DNA from: Rutstroemia sp. NJR-2017a BVV2
Lineage: Eukaryota; Ascomycota; Leotiomycetes; Helotiales; Rutstroemiaceae
DNA: 64,000 nucleotides
Assembly (NCBI GenBank): GCA_002946415.1
Contig: NJPS01000044.1
Location: forward strand, 248,001 to 312,000
Reading direction: 5' to 3'
Under the pieces are notes generated by a model, which was not told the DNA's origin, searched no databases, and saw nothing but the letters and a program-made list of their open reading frames with translations. Positions 11,264 to 23,900 of this stretch are shown piece after piece. How positions within the stretch are numbered: position 1 is the stretch's first letter; each line of letters begins with the position of its first letter. The position numbers and the translations under genes were made by a program.

Positions 11264-12712
11264 TCAATAATCCATTGATTCTCCTGCTCTTCCTCCTGCT
11301 TTCCCTATCGATCTCGCCTTCTTCCTATTATATTCTGACATGCTGGATCTGGCTCCTGCACCCATGATCCACTCCGGGATAGGCGGGGTAAGACTGCGCT
11401 CTCCCTCCTCAGTTTGAACTGTCTCCATCTGCTCCTCTGCGATCGCGCGACGAAGGCTTTCGAGACTCGGGCTTTGTGCGCGTGGAATTGAAGTCAAGCT
11501 TTCGCTTCTTAATCTGCTCACTGAGCGAATACTGTGTACGTCCGATAAAATCGTTCCGGCCCCCGGAGCCGCGGTTACGATCGTTCCTGGAGTTGCTGCC
11601 GGTGCAGGACCAGGTGAGTCGGATCTAAATAAAGGATGGATGTGAGCTTCGCTATCGCTGTCAAAGCTTGTTATCCTTGGCTGGGCGAAGGTCCGCACAC
11701 TTCGGATGCTGTTTGCGGGACTGTAGCTTCGGCTTCGTGGTCGCGTCGGAGGCTCGAGCTCTGAGAGGTCCGAAGGGCAAGCTGGGCTTGGACTTCTGCT
11801 ACCAACTGGGCTCGCGGGGATCGTTTCGAGGAATCTTGGTAGACTGGGCGAAGCTGATTCTATCACCTCGCGGGATTGCGCATCTACTCCCGAGGTATTC
11901 CACGAATCGAAATCCTCCTCAGTCGATACGATCGTTTCGCAGAAGGTCGAGTCGAGAGACGGAGGTCTGAAGTTGCTACTACGCTGACTGGTTGAATGAA
12001 CTAATCGCGTCTTCGAAGTTATGGGTCGCACAACATGAGAAAGCGACGACCGAACTGAACCTAAAGTATTCGCTCTGGAGCTTCCGCCAAATGACATGGC
12101 GTTCTTTGACTCCATTGAGTAATTTCTAGAGTATCCATATTCATCATCCATGGAGCTTTTTTCTGTTCGTGTCTTTTCCTGCATCTCGGACGATGAGTGC
12201 CGTTCGGATTCTGTAACGTATGGCTGTATTTGTTGGTGGAAATCCTTCCTTTGGATGAGCACGATCGAGATAAGGAATACAACCTGCGATGCCAGCGATA
12301 TCGCCCAAACTACGAAAGCTCCCATGGTGAAGCGAGGAGCATCTGAGGAGATGACTTTTGCCGGGAGAAGAGAGAAATCTCTTCTCATCAACACCAGCGA
12401 AATGGCTGTCGCTACTGCTGAAAGAATGGTGAAGATGGAAGTAACTCCAGCAAAGAGATATATTCGCAGTCTTCCCATTCCACTGTCTTGAATGTGGTTT
12501 TGATACCGAATTTGCCTGATTACCAGTAGTAACAGGAATGCTACTGTGACAAAGCTAAATGCAGATGCAACATATGAAGATATGCTTGCACTACTCGGTG
12601 GGTGATGTTTTGATGCGGTTGCGGACAAAATGATGTTAAAGATGAGCATAACCGTGTCACTGGCAAGTGCCAGGAAGCCCAAACTCAGGGGCAAAACTTT
12701 TGAAGCCGTCAT
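11264..12712 (-). CDS. Four-helix membrane protein with long Ser-rich cytoplasmic tail, unknown function
   Basis: A single intronless frame of 482 codons. Four hydrophobic segments lie at about residues 6-29, 44-65, 83-109 and 128-153, separated by short loops with basic residues (RQIRYQ, LMRRDF, IQRKDF). The remaining 330 residues form a Ser/Thr/Pro-rich tail with many possible phosphorylation sites and basic patches (RPITSKTRL, PTRPRSRSYS). The layout resembles small fungal plasma-membrane proteins with a regulatory tail, but I cannot assign a family or substrate. The ATG at 12712 directly precedes the first hydrophobic helix, which argues for this start. Confidence 0.75.
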   Translation of the reverse strand: MTASKVLPLSLGFLALASDTVMLIFNIILSATASKHHPPSSASISSYVASAFSFVTVAFLLLLVIRQIRYQNHIQDSGMGRLRIYLFAGVTSIFTILSAVATAISLVLMRRDFSLLPAKVISSDAPRFTMGAFVVWAISLASQVVFLISIVLIQRKDFHQQIQPYVTESERHSSSEMQEKTRTEKSSMDDEYGYSRNYSMESKNAMSFGGSSRANTLGSVRSSLSHVVRPITSKTRLVHSTSQRSSNFRPPSLDSTFCETIVSTEEDFDSWNTSGVDAQSREVIESASPSLPRFLETIPASPVGSRSPSPACPSDLSELEPPTRPRSRSYSPANSIRSVRTFAQPRITSFDSDSEAHIHPLFRSDSPGPAPAATPGTIVTAAPGAGTILSDVHSIRSVSRLRSESLTSIPRAQSPSLESLRRAIAEEQMETVQTEEGERSLTPPIPEWIMGAGARSSMSEYNRKKARSIGKAGGRAGESMDY

Positions 12713-15700
12713 GATGTCGAGTGATGAACTGGAAGAATCTTGATGCGCCTATGACGATGGCATATGTGGTAAGACTATTCGAGGTGCGGTAACGTGGGTA
12801 TAAAATGTTTCGGAAGGGAAAGGTAAGGTCAGATGCCGCTTTGCAGTGGATCTGCGCACGAAACGAACGACTAGAGAAGGACAAACAATGCCTCTCACAA
12901 ATCTCTCTTCCTCGGGTTTCTCAACACACAAGAATGACTTTTGTGTGTTCCTCGGGTCGATGGCTTAGCTGATGTGATCCAAATGCTCAATGGTTCTCGG
13001 AGTCGGAATTCAGAGTTGCCTTTCACGATACAAGCTGCTCATCCAGTTTTCCGGTCAGGTCGTACGGGGTGGTAGTGGTAGTGGTAGGACAGGATGTCGT
13101 GTACCTGTCTCAGATCGTAGCGAAGCTACACCACGTCTTGCTTGCTTACTTGCGTGAGCGTCTCTTCGATCGCCTTGCACACGGTCTAGACTCCCGTTTT
13201 CCGGTAATGTGCTGATGAGATATGCACAGATAGAAAACGTGGTATCGAACTATCTGAGGTTTGACCAAGGTCCACGGGACATGTGCTTGGTTGGGTCTGT
13301 CGGTTTGGAGTGAGATAGCGATAAGGTTGATATCCGATGAGGAGCAGAAAGTGTGGTTGATATTCCGTTTCCAGACTTCTCAAAAGGAGGTGGTCGGGGG
13401 AAGGTTCCCTGATATAAACTCGGGGAAATATTGATTACAGGGCGTACTTTCGTAAAGTTTCTTAGATCAGATGAGACAAGGGAGGGTAGGGCAGGGCAGG
13501 GCAAGGGGAGAATAATATATGTGAAGAATAGCTAAATGGTGCGCATAAGCCGAAATTTTGGAGTGGTAGGGTAGGCAGTAGGCGGTAGGTGGTATGTGCT
13601 TCGGTTCGTTTCGTCTTGTCTCGTCTGATGCTTGGTCGACACTAGGGAGCCTGGTAGCCACAGTAGGGCGAGCGAATTTTTATGAAAGCGGGGGGAGCGT
13701 GGAGCTCCTGTGGATACCCGAAGATCCAGAATTCTTTTCTTCGGAGGAAATATACACTGCACACTGACTCTTTCCAGTTGCGTGCGCGAGAGATTTCCTT
13801 CAAGGGTAGCTTTCGCGGAAATCCGCTCGTGTGGGGGTGATGATGTCGTTCGCTGGAGAAAAGTACGCTTTCGTAATCTGATAGGCGACGGAAGTTACGA
13901 CTTAAATTAACTGAGAGAGTATTCTTTGCGATATGAGTTACCGATCAACTGAGCAAAGCTCCGGAAGCTTGCGATCTCGATGCTGATGTTCGATTTTCTC
14001 TCCGCGGTGGGTCGGTCGGTGGTTTGGCCGTTTGTACGGTACGGGCGGGTGTTTGCGTGCTGGTGCTGTGCTGTGCCGGTACTGTTTACTTCGTTGCTAG
14101 GCGGGTCGGGAGCTCTAGTAAGGCTGGCTTCTGGATTGCGTACAAACGAATGTAATCGAGAATGAATTAAGTAAATGTAAAGATCGTCTTCCGTAAATGT
14201 GCCCCTGGAAGCTTCGATTTCAAACGAATGAATCAAATCGACTCCGCTGGATAAGTGAGGATGGTGAGAGAATGTCAGAAACGAAATTGGGGGTCCTGAA
14301 GTTGATATAAAATGGTTGCTGACTTTTAACGAAGTCCGACGCGTTGATGCAAAGAAAACAGGCTGCCGGTATCCAGGTAGTGATGAAATTCTAAGTCGCG
14401 TCTAATGATGGTGATGAGCAGTCTGCTCGCCCCAATGCAGGTACAGAACGAAGGTGGGTGCGTGATTGGTCGAATGGGCTGATTGGAACGAATCCTAAAT
14501 TTGGAGACGGCTTGCTGGTGGTGCGCGGGATGAGGTCAAAAGCACGGAAAAAAGAACACCACCACAGGCAGGCAGGCAGAGGTGAGGGTAATACTGAGTA
14601 ATCCTCGAGTGCGGGGAGGGTATAGGAGGATGAATATGAGGGGAGAACCTTGAGGAGGAGATTGTGTGGCAGATGCCAATTGACCAATCGGATATCGAGA
14701 ATGGACGCGGAAACCGGTAGGAGGATTCTATCGTAGGTGAGGTGAGATTTTTGCTTTTCTTCGACGGTTGCTTTTCGATATATCGATCAGAAGGGGATGT
14801 GATTGATTTGCTGAGAACGATTCGAGCTTCTTTAGCTGAGCATGCGTTTGGCTTTGGTCAAAGTCCAAGTGTGTACCGGTTATTGGGCTTCAACAGTTCT
14901 TGTCTTCCCTTCCCCAGAATATTGAATTCCGATACGAAGTGAGCTGGAAAACGTTCCAAGACTTTTTGCGTGTTCTTGGGACGGGTCTGTTTGTTTGTTT
15001 TGTATTCGGTTTGTTTGTTTTTGTTTGCTGCTGCTTGGTGGCGGTGAAGTCAAGCTCGAGGTCTCAATTATTCAATATTGCTCATGTATGATAATGCATA
15101 TGGATAGATGGAGGAGGTGGAGGAAATTGCGAGACTTTCCCAAGAGCAGAACAGAGGGAGACAATCGAGGAGAAAAGAAGGTCGCGGATGAGAGGTATCC
15201 TTATACTTTCAAAGTTGCATATATTGTACATGTACAGTACATTGAACGAGCGTGGTAATCCTAAACCTATTTCTCGTGTACGAAGGGGCTCTATTTGTTT
15301 TTGTTTTGCTTTCTTATTTCTCTATTATGATGTTTATATTTACTTTATTACTGCATTGAGGTCTGTGTGTACTTAACTGAGAGCTTGCGTTTCTATTATG
15401 ATGGGGGATGTAGCTTCTTCGGATGCTGATATGTATGGATGGCCATTCCCTGTCCACCGCTAGGTACAGTACTTTAGGTACATGCATAATCAAGAGGATG
15501 GTTATTTGCTTTATTTCAGCACTTTTAATGCATGATGCATATCTCCTTACCCACGTTACAGGTAGAGTCTGTTGAATGTCAATCGTCTTCTAATCCGACG
15601 TGAAATAGTATTCCTGTGCAAGAATTCTCGCAGAGTCCGATACAACTACGTACGAAGCAGAGAAGAGAACAGCTTCGAGAAACAAAGAAGCGGAGGAGCA

Positions 15701-18700
15701 TTGGAAGAGAAGGATGCTTCTACCGAACTGACCGAAAACGATTGCGGGTCCGGGTTCCATCACGATTGGGCGATAATACAGCATGCTATAGACTAAACCA
15801 CGAGGGCCTTGAAACGCTGGAGCGGAATTGTGCCTTGCGCCCTTGAGGCTCGAGTGGTACAAACAAAGTTACAAACAGAGGCTGTGTAGGGCAGTCCTTG
15901 CGACTTCCCAGTCTCTTTCATACCGCCGTACCTGCATCTGCAGCGGTCGACGACAAGGAAGTGGAGCACTAGACTGGGAGAAGAGCGCCGTCGCTCGTTC
16001 TTTTGCGTAAGGTTGTAGTGCAGCTGTACGAAGTACGAAGCACGATTTATTACTGAGATAGAGTAGGACTGCGAGAGTGGACGCTGCTGCTTGAGATCCT
16101 ATTTTCTGCATGCGTACGGGTGTGCGTGTGTGTGTGTGCGTGCTAGGTAACCTCATGGCTTGGGTTGTAAGGCAGAAGCACAATGTCAATGCTACGTGCA
16201 GTACAGGATCAACATCATCTGGGAGCAGAAGTGTTTGAAACATATTGGAAATATTTGTTCAGATGATCGCTGCCGTCTCTGCGAACTGGAAAATTCCGAC
16301 AGTTTTCGATTTTTGGGTTTCGGTCAAATTTCTCGAGTCCTGTGAAACTAGAACTGCACTCACTCTACACTTCGTATTGTGCTTGCTATCTACCAACTAC
16401 CGAAAGGATATCATTATTCACGAAAACACCTAGACCGAATTATCCCCATCCGACGAAAATGTTCTGGCCTTTTGTGTCTTCTTAGGTACCGTCTGCAGGA
16501 TTTCTGTACGCAAATTAACGATGATGAAATCGTTCGTGTAAGCCACGAGTTATTCCTAAGTAAGAGATCGTTTAAGAAGACATCGCCGTCCAACTGCAGG
16601 TAATTTATATTACCTTGACATGACAACCGCTCCACCAATGCTGTAATACAGTATAACTGTGCCCAGTTGCCATCAGCTCTAGATTGAACGACAGGGAAGA
16701 TTCTGTCTGGCGTCTGTCTGCAACTGCCATCTGCCAAACTGACATTCTGAGCCGTCTCTTGCTGGGGAGGGATAGCTTCTCGGACGGATTTCTGTCGCGC
16801 TCACGCTCCCTGCCGGGATGAAGGTTATAATTAAACCTCCGTTTTTCTGCCCAGCGTTGTCATCATCATCATCATCATCATAGAGTCCAGTACGAAGTAC
16901 GAAGTAGTAAGTTAAACGGTACGGGACCTTCTGCGAAGTACCGACACACAGCACCCACCCAAGGCTAATCTTCCAATAATGCTGTCCATCAATTGTTCTG
17001 GATGCCAATCTATTATTCCACAGTCCTCCAGCGACAATGTCTAAACGCTCGTATCGACAAGGACCAGCCCTCTTGACAACGAGGCTGCCAAAATTTGACA
17101 AGTCGGTGCATCCAAGACCGATGAGGCAGGAGAGCAGTTAACGTAAATTCCATGTTCTAAGATGCTGGAGAAAGTGGACAGTGGAGAATCTAGTCACATT
17201 CTGCAGTAATGTGGAATCCTTTCAGAGACTTTCCAGAGACTTTCAATTTGTTTTCGTTCCTTCAAGGCTTCACACCACCACGATGCAACTTGAAGTTCGC
17301 AGAATCCCAGGAAATAGGACCGCAAAGTGGGGAAAGAATATAGAACTTCTATCTCTGCATCGGGATCCCGTCTCAGTCGTTGATCAATCAGTCAATCACT
17401 TATTTTCTGCAGCGGCATCTCTTTGAGTTCATTGTACCGGCAGGTAAAGTGAACATATTACCAATCTTCCCCCGAAGCTTCCGAAGTACTGTAGAATAGA
17501 TGATGTGATGCATGCGATGCGATATTACTGTACGAAATAACCCATACGTTGTCCAAAGCAAGAGCGGTGCCGCCGGTAATGCTACCACATCGGCGACCCT
17601 CCCCAATCCAGTATATGACCTCCGGATTTCATTTCAGCCCAGTGAAGATTGGAGGAGCGCTCTGCCTCTTCGCAATCGCGACCTGAGATTGGTACGGGGA
17701 TATTAATCCCTGTGATGCGCTGTAAATCCATCCCATGTCGCAACGAGGACAGCGAGCAAGCTGCGTATGCGATCGATGCCATGCTCTGCTTACTTACTCG
17801 TGCGTGCAATATTCTTCTATTCATGGATCGTCGCCGCGTCGCGAGATATTGTCCGACCCGTGAGACATACCGTCGGAATACCACCTTCTCTCACAACGAT
17901 GCAGCCCTCTCCATGCTTTATGGGGTTTATTCGGCTGCTTGGGAGGTGTGCCTGGCAATAACTTCTTCGTGCCGTGGCACAGACTACGGGGTCCTCTTCG
18001 AAACGATGTCTGAGCAACGAACTCGTCCTCACCGTCTGTACTCGGGGTAAAGGAAGGGATACGGTCAAGGAAAGGAGAAGAGATCACAAAAGTCGTTGAA
18101 ACAAAACCGTCCTAATTAATTATACTTTCAATAGATTCGTGCTCAAGTCTTGCGTTAAACGGCCCGCTCCTCAAGTTCGTACGCTTTGTACGCATCTTTT
18201 GCGCTTCCTCAACGTTTGAGTCCGCCCTTTCTTTCAGAGTTTATGCAGTACTAAGTTACTACCTGACGTATGGGTGTTGCCGGACGCCAGCTAAAAACGG
18301 GCCAAAAATTGGAAAATTTGAAATAGGCCAGAAACAAGTAGGCACTCACCTCGCCCAAAATACATTATACAATGAGCACGGATATCCGAATGGCCAAGTG
18401 GTTTATTATTATCATTATCGGTATCATTATGCTTCATCATCACCCCCCTTTTTTGCTTCTTCCAGCGTGCGCATGCGTCCGTGTTCCTTTTCCAGAACCA
18501 TCTGCTCGAGCGGCTTCGCACGCATTCGTAAGGGTGCAGTGCGTATTGGGTGTGTAAATGCTGTTATCCCAGTGAAGTGCATTGTCTGACGAGCATTCCT
18601 TTGGGGATCTTGGTGGCTGATCAGGGCGCTCAGGGCGCAGAATATCGCATGACTTCTCATCCAAAAGGGTCATTGTTGAGGGGTTCAGCTGAGGACATTT

Positions 18701-19475
18701 TAAGTTTACGAGTGCCTTGAATTATTGACCGGTTTCCAACTCTACTTTCGATTGGGTCCGGGAGAGGATTGCACTTCAATCGGTAGGAAAGTCGTCCACC
18801 GTCTGTCCTGACTGAGTACTCCGACCCGGCAGCAGTCACGTGTGCTCTGCTCTCAGCCTGATATGTTATCCCTTGCCTAATTCATTCATTAATCGGTAGC
18901 TATCAGCTGGCGGCGGACACCTCAAGTGATGTGAAAGCAGAAGGAAGCTCTTCAGTGTGTCACTACGCTGTTCTGGCCGGAGCAACACTCCTGTCAACAT
19001 TCCAATGGTCTCCTCATCCTCACTAGTCCAGCCCAGTGGGGTGGTAATTGTCCGACCACTGGGGAGAACATGTCTTTCATGATGAGTAAACACCATACAA
19101 CTCGCATGACAATTTTCGGGTTCGGTTTCGCTCTTCTAGAACCCTTCTTTCAGTAATACCGTCGCTAAGCCTCGCGACACAACCGCTAGTAAAGCCAGTG
19201 GGCGCCTGGACTCCACTTCCTCTCAAATTCCTGAGCTTTCCCTCGAGATTAAGTATCTCCGAACTAGACCTCGCACAAGTAAAGGCTGAAGAAAAGTTTG
19301 CTGTCGCCGATGTCTTGAACTCCCTTGCTTTGAGAATGCTAGATGATTATAGAGTAGATATCTTCGGGCATCACAGATGACACGAGGCTGGTAGACGTAA
19401 CTATAAAGCTCATCGGCTCCGCGTATGTTGCACATTATATCGTGTGAGTGTCTCGCACCGCTATTACACCAAACC
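12713..19475. other. Long region (6.8 kb) without a supported gene
   Basis: Many short frames occur on both strands, the longest about 140 codons (minus, 16679-17101) and 133 codons (plus, 17649-18050). None shows a recognisable domain, biased composition or convincing splice partners, and they overlap each other on opposite strands. The stretch contains CA/TG and CAT microsatellites (near 16120-16140 and 16860-16881), a TTTG-rich run near 14988-15030 and two copies of GTACGAAGTAC (16026-16036 and 16890-16900). Base composition is not strongly AT-rich, so it does not look like a RIP-ruined transposon. It may hold long leaders, non-coding RNA or relics. Confidence 0.5.
16860..16881. repeat. 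CAT trinucleotide microsatellite
   Basis: About seven tandem CAT units in otherwise unique sequence within the gene-poor stretch, just upstream of one GTACGAAGTAC motif. No coding role is apparent. Confidence 0.8.
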
Positions 19476-20195
19476 ATGACCAGCGCAAGCGCAAGCGCAC
19501 CCACATTCCCCAATTTCCCTCTCCTCCCCCTAGAAATTCGGCATAGAATCTGGTTCCACAATCTCCCCTCTCCGCGTCTAGTCCCCATAATCTACTACAC
19601 CCCGCCTCAGCACTCCTCTTCCCCTTCCCTCTCCCATTCCCATTACGGCTGCACCTCCACCGCCTCCATCCCCGCCAACCTGCACACCAACCGCGAGTCC
19701 CGCACCCACGCCCACCAGTTCTACGCCCTAAGCTTCGGTCTCTCCAACCGCACACCCAAAATCTACTTCGATCCAGAAACAGACATCTTGTACTTCAGCG
19801 ACCGCGGCGCAAGAAGCGATTCCCTGGCAGGCGCGTTCAAGAATTTTACCCATGTGCTGGATATGGTGGACTGCAGACAGTTGGCGGGTGTGAAAAACAT
19901 TGCGGTGCATGAGGAGGTGGTGGAGGGGTTTGCGGGGATGTTTTGGGAGGGGGTGAGGAGGAAGTTGGAAGGGGTGGTGGAGATTGTTTTTGTGGTTGAG
20001 AGGGCGGAGAAAGGGAGGGGGAAAGGGAGTGCGAGTGCAGGGTTTGAGTGGGGGATGAAGGAACTTTCCCGTGTGGAGGAGCTGGGGTTTAGGATGTGGG
20101 ATGCGCAGGAGGGAGTTAGGGGAAGAATGGGGGAGGGAGAGGTCTGGAGGGCGCCCGCTTGGAGGGTGTTGGAGATTGAGGAGGAGGGGGAGTAG
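19476..20195 (+). CDS. 2EXR domain-containing protein
   Basis: A 239-codon intronless frame starting at an ATG in good context (ACCATGA). Residues about 10-25 read FPNFPLLPLEIRHRIWFHNL, the F-box-like opening of the fungal 2EXR family. Family hallmarks continue with ANLHTNRESRTHAHQFY and KIYFDPETDILYFSD. The family is expanded in filamentous fungi and its biochemical role is unknown; the opening motif suggests protein-protein contacts. The C-terminal third is Glu/Gly/Arg-rich. An upstream in-frame ATG at 19425 would add 17 residues, but the later one matches the family N-terminus better. A tandem duplication lies just downstream of the stop. Confidence 0.8.
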   Translation: MTSASASAPTFPNFPLLPLEIRHRIWFHNLPSPRLVPIIYYTPPQHSSSPSLSHSHYGCTSTASIPANLHTNRESRTHAHQFYALSFGLSNRTPKIYFDPETDILYFSDRGARSDSLAGAFKNFTHVLDMVDCRQLAGVKNIAVHEEVVEGFAGMFWEGVRRKLEGVVEIVFVVERAEKGRGKGSASAGFEWGMKELSRVEELGFRMWDAQEGVRGRMGEGEVWRAPAWRVLEIEEEGE

Positions 20196-20240
20196 GCGGG
20201 TGGATAGAGGGGCTGTTGGTGCTTGGGTGTCTGTTGTTAT

Positions 20241-20405
20241 GTTATGTTGTTTCGAAGGAATACCCACGGCTTCTAGGTCGTTTATACCCCTTTCTGGTTT
20301 GGAACAGAAGAAGATGGGAGTCTGTTATGTTGTTTAAAGGGAATACCCCGCGGTTTTTAGGCCGTTATATACCCATTCGTGTTTGGAGTGGAAGAATGAA
20401 GGTTT
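20241..20405. repeat. Imperfect 83-bp tandem duplication downstream of the 2EXR gene
   Basis: Two head-to-tail units, 20241-20323 and 20324-20405, both begin GTTATGTTGTTT and share the ordered blocks GGAATACCC, CGG, TTATACCC and GTTTGGA. They differ by scattered substitutions, so the duplication is not recent. It probably lies in the 3' untranslated region. Confidence 0.75.
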
Positions 20406-20944
20406 CATGAAAGGAGTCAATGAGATTTCCAAATCTGTGAAAGTATGGGATTAGGTAGCTTTTATGTGATGTGTTGTGATGGAAAATGCCAAATCTATAT
20501 AAGTAAACCAAAGTAGTCTACGCAAAAATCTTCATAATAATTTGAAACCCCGAAAATACTTCTTTTATTTTTATTTTTCTCTAATATCTTTTCCTTCCTT
20601 CCTCGCAATATCGAAAGACTACGAATATGATGATGGTGGTGGTGCACGTGACGCTCGCGTTTCCTTGCCCGACGCGTATTTGATCTTGACCTTTCACTTT
20701 TGATTGGATTTTTTCTTCGTCTTAACTCATGGAAAATCAATTATATATTGTTTGTGTGCGGTTTATGAGATATCTATGATGGTTTTATGATGAAAAGCGA
20801 ATACAGGGTATGATTTGAGTGATTGAGTAAGTGAGTGTTAGGGTTGGTGGGTCTTGTTACGGGACAGGAGCTGAGTTTATTGGGTTGAGTTGGGTTTTTA
20901 AGGGACGGAGAGAGGGTGAGAGTCATATTGGGTGGTTGTGTGCG

Positions 20945-23900
20945 ATGATGGGAAGTGAGATGACGGAACATATGGGATTTGCGGTCGAAAGGGAGATGGA
21001 GATGGAGGGCGAGACGGGGACCGAGACAGAGGTTCTGGGTGGTGGGGAACTACAGCAAAGGAGGGACGAGGATGCCACATTGGGGAATATGGATGAGGAG
21101 TTTGGAGCGGGAGATGAGAGCCTGAACGTTATTATGGGAAGTGGAAACCGGGATGAAGATGGAGATGGCGATGGAGTGGTGGTTATGGGAAGTGACAAAT
21201 TGGATGGCGGTGATGATGTTATCGCGCGTGTTGATGCAAGCTCCGAAACTTGTGCGGATTTAAATTTACAGGTTACCGGTTTCGAAATTGAAGATGAGGA
21301 GGGGGAAAGGACGGAGATTGGGAATACCGAGACAGCAGTCGAGGGTGATATTGACATCGAGGGTGCTCTTACTGCCAACTCAGTACCGGCGGTCGATGAT
21401 TCAACTGGTCTTCCAAATTTCGACACTACCATAGAGGACATCGATTCAACTAACAACTTCACAAATTCGATCTCGAACGACGTCCAATCATCCTCAGTCT
21501 CCGACGAAGTCGTCATGATCGAAGCTCCGGTAGATGAACCCAACGACAAAGAAATGGAAAGTTACATCGAACCCGAAAGGGACATTCAAGAAAGTGTACG
21601 TTTCCTCGACTCAATCGAACTTGAAAATCTCGAGGGCTTACCAGCTCCAATGCCGTCTCTTGACTCCTCTCCAACCAAACCTCTGATCACAACGCAGGAT
21701 TCGAGCCTTGTCGATCAGGAACCCCGCGCTGAACAGATAGAGGAAGAGCCGGCCTTGCCGCGTTTACCAAAAGAACAAGCCAATGTTGAAATTCAGAAAG
21801 CGGAGATTCCAGATAGCGATGCGTTTACGGAGTCGAGTGTGCAAAGTCCGGGGAAAGCAGATGGGAAGATGGATTCGTCGCCAGTCTTACCGAAGTATAG
21901 GAATGCGGAGTTGAATGACGGGGATGGAGATGGAGGTGCGGGACAGAGTGGGAGGGTGATGAGCTCATTTGGTAGACGGTGTGAGACGAGTGATGAGGTG
22001 GATGCTTTGATGGTTGATGAGGGAGTTGGGGCCGAGGGGGCTATAAAAGTACGAGAAGAGCTGGGCGATGAAATAACCAGTTTACCTGTCACAGACGACC
22101 TCGCGATCGCAATAAAGCTGCCTCTAGAGGACGTTGAGGCAGTTGAGCGACTAAAAAATTCGGTGGTTGGACTCCTCTCCGAAGACACTCCAGAGAGCCC
22201 GTCCGAAGCATCCGGAGTAGACGAGGAAGTCTCTACTTCTCCGACTCTGAAGAAAGTAAAGAAGAGAGGAAGGCCACCTGGAAGGAAGAGTTCTGGTGTT
22301 ATCATCAACAGGGAAGAAGATCACGAGCCTGCTGCGAAGAAAACCAAAACCGATGAAGTCGTGCCAGATCCACCGATGAGAGAAGTTGACGGGGGAGACG
22401 AGATACCAGTAATAGAAAAGAGAAAGCGAGGACTGGCTGGAAGAAAGGTTTCACGGGTTTCTGTCGATAACTCGGAAGACGATGATGTTTCTGATGGTGT
22501 GGATGCTACATCAATGAAGGAAACATTGGCGGTGGAAAGTGTATCAACGGCAGGAGAGACACCGAATACGACTTCAACTGGTGAGGAGCTGGTAAATGAA
22601 GAAAGAAGCAACGGACAACGAAAAATCCTAAGACTGGCGGTTGATGACTCTGAAGATGATGAGGAAGAAATACAGTCGCCGGTGAAAATAGCACCGACAA
22701 AAGTTGCAGAACCAACGTTTCTGAGTGGTAGTTTTGAGAATCGAAAATCAGCTACAGAGACAGTCGAGACCTCTTTGGTGGATAAAGCTGCTCTTGATCA
22801 ATCGCCAGTTCAAGAGAAGAAAAAACGAGGAAGACCAGCTGGAAGCAAAGCGTCTACACTGTCGGCCAGGAAAGGGACTGGGGATGGCAACTTGGTTGGG
22901 GAGGATTCAATGGTAATCGATACACCTTCGACTGGGGCTGGTGAAGAGACGCAGCAATCTATTACGGACAGAGAGCGGGATAATGAAGCAACCGCGAATG
23001 AACATTCAACTCCATCAGCAGAGAAGAAGAAGAGAGGTAGGCCAGCGAAAAGAAAGGCTAGCACACTTTCCACGAATGGACAAGAGAACATCGAAGCCGA
23101 GCCCGCATTGGCTACGACATCTGATGAATCTGCCATTGTTGAAACGACAGATGTGGTAGATAAAGCTCTGAAATCAGTCAATGAATCTTCACCGACACTG
23201 TCAAGGAGAGGCAGACCACCGGGAAGGAAAATATCTAAGCTTTCTCAAAATCGAGAAGATGGAGTGGATGATACTACGCTACCAGATCCTGGAATCATCA
23301 ACGATACCTCACTAGATAGTCACATCTCACCACCAGAGAAAACGAAAAGAGGAAGACCTGCGGGAAGGAAAGTTTCTGGGATAATTGCCGAGACAGATAC
23401 CCCTTCGGAAGATACTCATCAGGATATAGATGAGCTGACAGCTGAGACCGTGGAGAAGGATAAATCCCTAAATTATGTCTCGCCTGACAAGAAACGGAGA
23501 GGTCGACCTCCCGTAAAGAAAGATCAACTCCCCGGCAATAAGCAGGTGCATACTAGCCTAGAGCAGAATTCAGCCGTCAGTATCAGCGAAGAAGGCGCTA
23601 GAAACGAAGACGGTAACGCAGTCGTAAACATGGAAGGAAGTCTCGAGGGAGAGCCCCCTCTTGAAGTTAAGAAGAAAAGAGGGAGACCGTCTGGATCTGT
23701 CACGAAGGGGAAAGAAGCTCTCAGAGCGACGGAGAGTGAAGAAAACGAAGACACAATTTCTCCAGTGAAAAATACAGCTTCAGGTACTCCTAATATTCAA
23801 GCTGCAGAGAAAGTGGGATCGAGCATTTCAAGCAAAGTTCCTGGAACTCCTTCTATCTCAAGAAGCGAGTCACCGCCCGCATCCCAAAACAAAGAGATCC

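Noticed and set aside
16679..17101. 140-codon minus-strand frame as a gene
   Set aside because: Contains an Asp run from the CAT microsatellite and otherwise random-looking composition; nothing supports coding.
17582..18087. Overlapping frames on both strands in the gene-poor stretch
   Set aside because: Several mutually overlapping frames with no domain; typical chance frames in moderately GC-rich DNA.
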